The notes under the pieces: generated by a model
Seen by the model: only the letters and a program-made list of their open reading frames with translations
Databases searched by the model: none
What the model was told of the DNA's origin: nothing
DNA from: Trichocoleus sp.
GTDB taxonomy: Bacteria; Cyanobacteriota; Cyanobacteriia; Elainellales; Elainellaceae
Reading direction: 5' to 3'
DNA length: 64,000 nt
Assembly: GCA_036702865.1 (NCBI GenBank)
Contig: DATNQD010000027.1
Location: 349,637 to 413,636 of the forward strand
Translations under genes and position numbers: made by a program
Shown: positions 58,398 through 64,000 of the stretch, one piece after another
Position numbering within the stretch: position 1 is the first letter of the stretch
Layout of the letters: every line of letters begins with the position of its first letter

Positions 58398-58957
58398 CTT
58401 TGCTCTGCTGGTTCTGGAGCCGCAATCAACGCCACACTGATTTGATCCTCATCAGTTTGGTTGATCTCCACTCGCAAGCCAGGACCAAAAAATCTGGCAA
58501 TTTTTTCTTGCTTCTCTTGCCAGGTTGTGAGAGGAATCATTGGAGACTCAAACTCCAGCACCAGCGCATAAGCACCGTCTCGCTCTTGCTCTGAGATGCC
58601 GGACAAGGTAGGGCATTCATCATCACTGGGGCTTAAACCCAAATATTTCAAGGAACTATCGAGGTGTGCCTCTTGCCCATAGCGATAACGAGTGACATCT
58701 TTACGGATTTGATTTTGAGTAGCAGTGGCTTGCTGTTCTCGAAGGGCAAGGATTTCTGGGGTTGTGGGGATGGTGTAAGGTGCAGGTTTCAGCTCTGCAA
58801 CTCGGAGGGCTAAACCACCCAACAGTAAAGGAATTCCATAAAAGAACCCAACTAGATTGAGCGTTGCATTTTGACCAAAGTAAGCGGCAAATCCCACCAC
58901 CGATAAGATACCGCCGACAACTAAGCCCAGTGTTCCAAGAGAAATTTGGCGTAACAT
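58394..58957 (-). CDS. DUF2854 family membrane protein
   Basis: A 187-residue protein with two N-terminal membrane helices (GTLGLVVGGILSVVGFAAYFG and LVGFFYGIPLLLGGLAL), then a soluble domain of about 135 residues. The layout matches the DUF2854 family found in cyanobacteria and plant plastids; function unknown. ATG at 58957. Convergent, with a four-base overlap, with the DUF924 gene. Confidence 0.75.
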   Translation of the reverse strand: MLRQISLGTLGLVVGGILSVVGFAAYFGQNATLNLVGFFYGIPLLLGGLALRVAELKPAPYTIPTTPEILALREQQATATQNQIRKDVTRYRYGQEAHLDSSLKYLGLSPSDDECPTLSGISEQERDGAYALVLEFESPMIPLTTWQEKQEKIARFFGPGLRVEINQTDEDQISVALIAAPEPAEQS

Positions 58958-59045
58958 ATTTTTGAGTCCAGCAATCTTGTTTACAATTATTCACTATCTT
59001 GGTGACTCGTGACGGATTGCTTTAGTAGCTTACGGAGCGTAATTT

Positions 59046-59237
59046 ATGTCAGAAACCCCAATCGACCCACAATCTCTGCGCGATCGATTTAGAACCATTG
59101 AAGGCAAGCGCGATTCTTTGCTGCGACTGCTAGAACAGCCCGACCTGGGAACTTTACGCATTGATGTCAATCAAGCATTGGAAGAAATTGATGATTTGAT
59201 TGAAGAGTTCCAGCGAACTTTCCCGAACGAAGCATAA
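59046..59237 (+). CDS. Small acidic helical protein, 63 aa
   Basis: A 63-residue protein that is probably a helical hairpin or coiled coil (LRDRFRTIEGKRDSLLRLL and IDVNQALEEIDDLIEEF). I remember similar small conserved proteins in cyanobacteria but no function. ATG at 59046. It is followed by about 190 bases without a gene, then the ferredoxin unit. Confidence 0.6.
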   Translation: MSETPIDPQSLRDRFRTIEGKRDSLLRLLEQPDLGTLRIDVNQALEEIDDLIEEFQRTFPNEA

Positions 59238-59428
59238 GAGAGCAGTTTACCTGGGACGTATGCCGTGATGGGTTCGGTGAACAGCGATCGGTTTAGCCCA
59301 CTGTCTCTGCTGCTTAAAGCTTTTTAAGATCGCAATGGAGGATGTCAGCTTAGGTTAGTCTAGATAACTGGGGTTAATTGCCCCACTTTTTGATTCATCC
59401 ATTCGATCGCACCTTCATTGCACTTTCT

Positions 59429-59767
59429 ATGACCCAAACGTATCAGGTTGAAATTCTCCACCAAGGAGCCAGTCATACGCTCGCAGTTCCCGCAGATCAA
59501 ACCGTACTAGAGGCAGCACTTGCCGCCGGGCTCGATCTACCTTCCTCCTGTAATGCTGGAGTTTGTACGACCTGTGCCGCCCAGGTTTTATCAGGAGCTA
59601 TCGATCAAACCGATGGGATGGGCATTAGTCCAGCGCTGCAGGAACAGGGTTATGCGCTGCTCTGTGTCGCTTATCCTCGCTCAGATCTGAAGATTGAAAC
59701 CGAGAAAGAAGACATTGTTTATCAATTGCAGTTTGGTCAGTTTCAAGAAAGTAAATCCAAAAAGTGA
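59429..59767 (+). CDS. Plant-type 2Fe-2S ferredoxin with C-terminal extension
   Basis: A 112-residue ferredoxin. The cluster ligands are C41, C46, C49 and C79 in the CX4CX2C...C pattern (SSCNAGVCTTCA and LLCVAYP). After the core a 20-residue tail follows (EDIVYQLQFGQFQES), as in ferredoxin-C-like proteins of cyanobacteria and plants, so its redox partner may differ from photosynthetic PetF. I use the ATG at 59429 (MTQTYQVEIL). The stop overlaps the GTG start of the next gene (GTGA, 59764-59767). Confidence 0.93.
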   Translation: MTQTYQVEILHQGASHTLAVPADQTVLEAALAAGLDLPSSCNAGVCTTCAAQVLSGAIDQTDGMGISPALQEQGYALLCVAYPRSDLKIETEKEDIVYQLQFGQFQESKSKK

Positions 59768-59985
59768 TCACCCACTTTGTGACGCTGGAAATCCCCCTGG
59801 CAGATAATCCGGCTGAGCTGCGGCGATCGATCCTCTCTGCTCTGCAACAGCAGGGGGAGCCTTTGCGTTGGGCAATTACTGGAATTGAAACCGATCGCCA
59901 GATCATTCAGGTTGAAGCGGTTGTGCTGGCTGCCACTGAATTTCGTCCGCTTGTCAATCCTTTGATTAACGTGAGAACTGTTTGA
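59764..59985 (+). CDS. Small conserved hypothetical protein, 73 aa
   Basis: A 73-residue protein with an alpha/beta pattern (ITHFVTLEIPLADNPAELRRS, IIQVEAVVLAATEFRP), no cysteines and no membrane segment. GTG start overlapping the ferredoxin stop by four bases; its own stop overlaps the TTG start of the DUF3326 gene by four bases (TTGA). Such tight coupling argues for a common function with both neighbours. I do not recognise a named family. Confidence 0.7.
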   Translation: MITHFVTLEIPLADNPAELRRSILSALQQQGEPLRWAITGIETDRQIIQVEAVVLAATEFRPLVNPLINVRTV

Positions 59986-61061
59986 GCTTGCGTCCCTATA
60001 CTGTTGTTTTAATTGTGCCAACGGGCATTGGAGCTTCGATTGGGGGCTATGCTGGCGATGCGCTGCCTGTCGTTCGTGCCCTGTCTCAGGTTGCCGATCG
60101 CGTGGTGACTCATCCCAATGTGATGAATGGAGCCTCGCTGTATTGGTCGTTGCCAAATGCGCTCTATGTTGAGGGCTATGGACTGGATCAGTTTGCGGCA
60201 AACCAGTGGGGCTTGCGTCCGGTGCATCAAAATCGCATTGGCATTGTGCTGGATCAGGGCATCGAACCGGACTTGCGGCTGCGACATCTTCAGGCGGCGG
60301 ATGCAACAAGAGCAACGCTGGGCTTAAATTTGACGGATTATGTCGTGACCGATGCACCGCTAGGCGTAGAACTGCGAACGGCGGGTTCTGGAGCGACCTG
60401 GGGAACCATCCAAAAGCCTGATAGCCTGCTGCGGGCGGTCGAGAAGCTGATCACCCAAGCGAAAGCAGAAGCGATTGCTGTCATTGCGCGCTTTCCAGAT
60501 GATCCGGGGACAGAAGCGCTGATGCTCTATCGTCAGGGGCAGGGAGTTGATCCGTTAGCCGGAGCGGAAGCCGTGATCAGCCACCTTGTAGTACGAACCT
60601 TTCATATTCCCTGCGCCCATGCTCCAGCCCTGATGCCCCTCCCCCTCGACCCGTCGCTTTCACCCCGATCGGCAGCCGAAGAATTGGGCTACACATTTCT
60701 CCCCTGCGTTTTAGTGGGCTTGAGTCGTGCCCCGCAATTTGTAACGCAATCTGCTACTGAGAAAGATCGATCGCCTCAGCCCAACGGGGCAAATCAGATT
60801 TGGGCAGATGAAATTGATGCTTTGGTTGTTCCGGCATCCGCCTGTGGCGGCAGTGCTGTTTTGAGCCTTAGCCAAACTGCAACCCAAATCATTGCAGTGC
60901 AGGAAAATCAAACTCGGCTCAAGGTTCCGGCAGCGGCTCTTGGAATCCCGGCAATTGAAGTCGGTTCTTATTTAGAAGCGATCGGTGCTCTGGTGGCTCA
61001 TCGAGCGGGAATTAGCCCGCTATCTCTCCGTCCTCATCTAGCAAATTTGAAAGCATTGTAA
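59982..61061 (+). CDS. DUF3326 family protein
   Basis: A 359-residue soluble protein of the DUF3326 family. Landmarks are VLIVPTGIGASIGGYAGDA at the N-terminus, VTHPNVMNGASLYW, and ACGGSAVLSLSQT in the C-terminal part. The glycine-rich start suggests nucleotide or cofactor binding; function unknown. TTG start, coupled to the preceding 73-residue gene. In the window it is part of the ferredoxin unit. Confidence 0.85.
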   Translation: MSLRPYTVVLIVPTGIGASIGGYAGDALPVVRALSQVADRVVTHPNVMNGASLYWSLPNALYVEGYGLDQFAANQWGLRPVHQNRIGIVLDQGIEPDLRLRHLQAADATRATLGLNLTDYVVTDAPLGVELRTAGSGATWGTIQKPDSLLRAVEKLITQAKAEAIAVIARFPDDPGTEALMLYRQGQGVDPLAGAEAVISHLVVRTFHIPCAHAPALMPLPLDPSLSPRSAAEELGYTFLPCVLVGLSRAPQFVTQSATEKDRSPQPNGANQIWADEIDALVVPASACGGSAVLSLSQTATQIIAVQENQTRLKVPAAALGIPAIEVGSYLEAIGALVAHRAGISPLSLRPHLANLKAL

Positions 61062-61125
61062 GCTAGAGGCAGATCAGGGCATAACGCCCAAAAATGATTT
61101 GCACTCATGATTCTAAAGCGACAAC

Positions 61126-61728
61126 GTGTCTGAACAACCCCCCTCGAATCCGAGTCCAAACCCTGAAGTTGAACCACTCAGCCGTGTGCAAATTTTGACG
61201 GCAATGGGCGTGACAGCGATCGTTTTGCTGTTGGCTTCCCGTCTTTGGATGCTGTTTGATCCGGTAGCAATCCTGCCTGTGCGCTGGTCATTAGCCGCTT
61301 TGCTCTGGGGTTTCAGCCTGGGAATTGGTATTACGATCGCCAGTTCTTTGATCTATCGCCTCTGGGCTGATTATCGCCGCAGCGCAGATTACTATTTAGA
61401 ACTCATCATTAAACCTCTAGCCGTGCCTGATTTAGTTTGGCTGGGGCTATTACCTGGGCTGAGCGAAGAACTGCTGTTTCGAGGAGTGATGCTACCGTCG
61501 ATCGGGCTAACCTGGTTTGGGCTAATTATTTCTAGTCTTTGTTTTGGAGTACTGCACTTTAGCGGTAGCCAGCAGTGGCCTTATGTCATCTGGGCAACCA
61601 TTATTGGGCTGGTTCTGGGATGGGGTGCCTGGGAAACTGGCAATCTTCTGGTGCCGATCGTGGCTCACATCAGCACAAATCTGATTTCAAGCTGCCTTTG
61701 GAAGATCAAAACATCTTCCTACAATTAA
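61126..61728 (+). CDS. CPBP family intramembrane glutamic protease
   Basis: A 200-residue membrane protein with about six hydrophobic segments. The family motifs are all there: EExxxR (SEELLFRG), FxxxH (FGVLHF) and HxxxN/B (HISTNL). Members include Rce1-like and bacteriocin-immunity (Abi) proteases; in cyanobacteria the substrates are mostly unknown. GTG start, about 65 bases after DUF3326 on the same strand. Confidence 0.93.
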   Translation: MSEQPPSNPSPNPEVEPLSRVQILTAMGVTAIVLLLASRLWMLFDPVAILPVRWSLAALLWGFSLGIGITIASSLIYRLWADYRRSADYYLELIIKPLAVPDLVWLGLLPGLSEELLFRGVMLPSIGLTWFGLIISSLCFGVLHFSGSQQWPYVIWATIIGLVLGWGAWETGNLLVPIVAHISTNLISSCLWKIKTSSYN

Positions 61729-61768
61729 TTCTGTCAAGGTGCCAATGATACGAACCTCTTCTAAGAGG

Positions 61769-62047
61769 CTACTCTTCAGATACAGAAACTCGGCGAATGC
61801 AGCCATCCTCGATCGCGTCTGCCAATACCCTCAGAATGGTCAGATGGCGATCGGACAGGTTGGGCTGTGCTGCGATCTGATCAACCTGAGCTTGCAGGAA
61901 GGGTGTAATTTCTCCCAGTTCTAAAGCAGTTCGGACACAAGCTTCTAGTGTATCTGGGTGGTGAAGGGCAGAGATAGGCATTGCTGTAGCTGCTTCAAGT
62001 TCATTTTCAGGCGGTGAAGTTCTAGCTTCAGTCACTCGCTTATGCAT
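61769..62047 (-). CDS. Hypothetical protein, 92 aa
   Basis: An acidic helical protein (LEACVRTALELGEITPFLQ, LSDRHLTILRVLADAIEDG) with no membrane segment or signal. The helical segment around ACVRTALELGEITP is what I recall from small conserved cyanobacterial proteins of unknown function. ATG at 62047. It converges with the CPBP gene with about 40 bases between stops. Confidence 0.55.
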   Translation of the reverse strand: MHKRVTEARTSPPENELEAATAMPISALHHPDTLEACVRTALELGEITPFLQAQVDQIAAQPNLSDRHLTILRVLADAIEDGCIRRVSVSEE

Positions 62048-62149
62048 TCCAGATCAGGATTATAGAGATTGGAATTAGTCTATCAAGGCATTGCCTGGTT
62101 AGATTGCTACAACCCTTAATCAGGCACAATACTAGACATAACTTGATGA

Positions 62150-62854
62150 TTAGTTTTGTAGAACCATCTGCGCCCTGCTCCGCTGCTGCCAAAGTTGATC
62201 GACCGTTGCAAACTGATAGCCTTTTTCCAGAAGTTGGGGAATGAGGAGCATCGCTGTCTCGGCTGCATCTTCTCCGCCTGAATAGCCATCATGCAGCACA
62301 ATAATTGAGCCATTGCGGGTTTGGTTGAGCACCCGTTGCGTCGCAGTTTGGACTCCGGGTCGTACCCAATCTTCTGGGACAACAGTCCACATGACTGGAC
62401 GATAGTGCCATTCTTGTAAGCGTTGCAAAACGGACGGAGTGAAAAATCCGTAAGGCGGACGAACATCAGATATTTGGCAAATTTGCTGCGGCTCAAGCTG
62501 ACAGGCTTGAAGGATTGCCTGCTGTGTTCGCTCCAAATCTTGCTGTAATTCTGCTGGCGCTAATTGAGGAAAGGGCGTATGGCGATATCCATGAATGCCA
62601 ACCCAATGTCCCTGCTGCCAAACTGCTCTGGCAATTTCCGGAAACCGTTCAACTAAAATGCCAAGCCAAAAAAAGCTGGCTTTAATTTGATAACGATCGA
62701 GGACTTCCAAAACCTGAAGTGTATGTTCGGGGTGAGGACCATCATCAAAGGTGAGAGCGATCGTGGAAGAACCTGGTTGTCCCTGCCACAAACAGTCAGG
62801 AAAAAACGGGTGGACGACGCGATGAATGAGGGGATAGAGTGGCGCAAACTGCAT
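62150..62854 (-). CDS. Polysaccharide deacetylase family protein (NodB domain)
   Basis: A 234-residue carbohydrate esterase 4 (NodB homology) domain that removes acetyl groups from N-acetylglucosamine polymers, with a metal ion. The first motif is TFDDGPH, the metal-binding second motif is IHGYRHT (HxxxH), and DVRPPYGFF is the third. No signal peptide is obvious, and the N-terminus QFAPLYPLIHRVVHPFFP is amphipathic. I prefer the ATG at 62854 to a GTG at 62866. Substrate (peptidoglycan, chitin-like or capsule) unknown. Confidence 0.92.
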   Translation of the reverse strand: MQFAPLYPLIHRVVHPFFPDCLWQGQPGSSTIALTFDDGPHPEHTLQVLEVLDRYQIKASFFWLGILVERFPEIARAVWQQGHWVGIHGYRHTPFPQLAPAELQQDLERTQQAILQACQLEPQQICQISDVRPPYGFFTPSVLQRLQEWHYRPVMWTVVPEDWVRPGVQTATQRVLNQTRNGSIIVLHDGYSGGEDAAETAMLLIPQLLEKGYQFATVDQLWQQRSRAQMVLQN

Positions 62855-62909
62855 TGGTTCAAACACTCAATATATGGATAGCATCTTAGCGAAGAAGCTA
62901 CCCCCGTTG

Positions 62910-63296
62910 TTAACAGCAAGCCTGGCGAACCCAAGCAGACTGGACCAGTGAGTTCAGCACTTCTCCACTCAAGGGCTTAACCAAAAATCCATCGACGCCT
63001 GGGTTATCTTCCTGATGCAACCAGCTCGGAGCATGGAAATCAGTCAGAGCCACGATCGTTGTGCTACTACAGTCAGCAACATGGCGAAAGCGGCTGATAG
63101 AACTCTTTGACCAATGATGCTGATTCCCTGTCAGAATGACTAAGCAAGGCGGCAGTTGACGCACTCTGCTTACTGCTTGATCAGTCGAGCAAACAACTTC
63201 AACAGGGCATCGTAATTGTTCCAACAAACATCTCAACCTTTGCAGGTCATCAGATCCTTGATTAATAACAAGAACGTAACTCTTCGATGACTTCAT
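62910..63296 (-). CDS. Degenerate response regulator receiver domain protein
   Basis: A 128-residue stand-alone receiver fold. The conserved Lys (FLVKPL) and the Thr strand (IVALTDFH) are present, and the first acidic pair is weak (INQGSDD). Where the phosphoacceptor Asp is expected at the end of the third strand the protein has PCLVILTGNQ, with no Asp. It may thus work without phosphorylation (pseudo-receiver) or have lost function. No kinase nearby. ATG at 63296; a short upstream extension to a TTG is possible. Confidence 0.7.
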   Translation of the reverse strand: MKSSKSYVLVINQGSDDLQRLRCLLEQLRCPVEVVCSTDQAVSRVRQLPPCLVILTGNQHHWSKSSISRFRHVADCSSTTIVALTDFHAPSWLHQEDNPGVDGFLVKPLSGEVLNSLVQSAWVRQACC

Positions 63297-63773
63297 ATTG
63301 AGCACGATACGCTATTCGACAATATAGCTTGCTCATGTAAGTTGAACTTTGAGCTAATAACGCCTTAAAGCCATGACAGATACAGATTTTTGATAATAAT
63401 TTGCAACTAGAAACTTCAGTTTTTCTTAGCTTTCTGAAGTAACTAATTATCAATACTTTTGTAATGTGATTTGTGATGTTTCTTTAGATGAACAAGCAAC
63501 TGTAATACTCAGCCAAAGTATATATTTCTTTTTACGATCGCAGTATGTTATAGCACTCAGATTGTGTTGAAGTTTTGCTTTGTTGTCACAATTAGTAATG
63601 ACAGTTCCAAACCGTTGTAAAGCTTTTTGCTGCCAAGGTATTTTATTAATTTAACGTTCCTCTTTACCCAGCGAGAGGCTCTTTTACCTCTCTCATAGAA
63701 TTGGTGGTTTCATCCAGACCAGGCAAGATGCCCATTTTACAGATCACGTCGCTCTTTATAATTTCGTGGTCGT
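63297..63773. other. Intergenic region with inverted repeats
   Basis: No gene is seen. The stretch is A+T-rich. ACTTCAG (63413-63419) and CTGAAGT (63434-63440) form a 7-bp inverted repeat with a 14-base loop, and GAGAGG (63673-63678) pairs with CCTCTC (63687-63692). Neither has the T-tail of a terminator in a useful direction. They may be leader or mobile-element structures. Confidence 0.4.
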
Positions 63774-63802
63774 AAAAAAGCCTCCCAAACCAGATGAGAG
63801 GC
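63774..63802 (-). terminator. Intrinsic terminator on the minus strand
   Basis: On the minus strand GCCTC, a 13-base loop and GAGGC form a stem followed by six T residues. It lies about 60 bases after the stop of the partial transposase-like frame and would end its transcript. Confidence 0.75.
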
Positions 63803-63865
63803 AACTGTTGCTCATGATGTTGAATCAGACGCTGTCAGTCTGAAGATCAGTAACGCTTACTAGTA

Positions 63866-64000
63866 CTACAGTTGTAGATTCATCGCCGTTGAAGAACACC
63901 GCCGCTTATAGTGGTGAAACCTTGCAATTGCTTGATGAATCCGCCGCCAAACGGACCAGTTCAAAATGTAAGTGACGCTGGGTGTCCAAGTCCATAACAG
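63866..64000 (-). CDS. C-terminal tail of a probable transposase (partial)
   Basis: The frame is open from the right edge of the window and gives 44 residues ending LQL followed by TAG. The segment ILNWSVWRRIHQAIARFHHY and the basic KRR after it resemble the C-terminal ends of cyanobacterial insertion-sequence transposases (W..WRR.HQA.A...HY.RR). The rest of the gene lies outside. Because the match is from memory of a short motif, the IS family is not assigned. Confidence 0.5.
   Translation of the reverse strand: MLWTWTPSVTYILNWSVWRRIHQAIARFHHYKRRCSSTAMNLQL

Noticed and set aside
63413..63440. ACTTCAG/CTGAAGT inverted repeat as a terminator for the receiver gene
   Set aside because: It lies upstream of that gene on its strand and has no run of T after the stem in the useful direction.

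Overview
The window is a stretch of cyanobacterial chromosome. Direct signs are the split RNA polymerase genes rpoC1 and rpoC2, plant-type carotenoid desaturases (crtP and crtQ), a biliverdin-forming heme oxygenase, a cyanobacterial-type RNase E with an arginine-rich tail, a LabA-like NYN protein, many conserved cyanobacterial small proteins, and frequent HIP1 octamers (GCGATCGC). The moderate GC content, the PEP-CTERM protein and the caspase gene suggest a filamentous or otherwise complex cyanobacterium (Leptolyngbya-like), but the genus is inference.

Layout. 1-4630: envelope genes (3' part of a D-Ala-D-Ala carboxypeptidase, LptC), a LabA/NYN protein and metG. 4631-5811: a 1.2 kb stretch without a convincing gene. 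5812-8322: an acyltransferase/alpha-beta hydrolase pair and a convergent proline iminopeptidase. 8559-10197: small unknown genes and a STAS protein. 10462-17098: radical SAM protein, rne with a long leader, rnhB and a DUF1997 gene. 17352-19526: threonine synthase between two MoaD/ThiS-like sulfur-carrier proteins, closed by an intrinsic terminator. 19645-23347: SRPBCC-like protein, UspA, hisD, rpsT and a TatD hydrolase. 23600-33370: the rpoB-rpoC1-rpoC2 operon with a consensus promoter and a strong terminator. 33368-40806: azlCD, a comFB gene, and a ggt - methyltransferase - UPF0182 transcription unit. 40933: tRNA-Leu(UAG).

41472-45068 is the accessory region. It holds an EACC1-like small protein directly upstream of a multidomain caspase-like protease (caspase with an EF-hand loop, helical adaptor, transmembrane segment, tandem repeats, SH3b), then tiny decayed-looking ORFs with in-frame TAG codons and a ribbon-helix-helix protein. 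It reads as a two-gene biological-conflict or regulated-cell-death module and is the most interesting locus here.

45324-55021: a PEP-CTERM surface protein, a RibD-like reductase, then pigment and lipid genes (crtQ, accC and ho1 on the minus strand; a diacylglycerol-kinase-like gene, crtP and crtB on the plus strand). This brings phytoene synthase and both plant-type desaturases within 8 kb. 55108-61728: an ABC-2 exporter pair, small conserved genes, and a translationally coupled ferredoxin - small protein - DUF3326 group followed by a CPBP protease. 61769-64000: a polysaccharide deacetylase, a receiver domain that has lost its phosphoacceptor Asp, and, at the right edge, the tail of what looks like a transposase.
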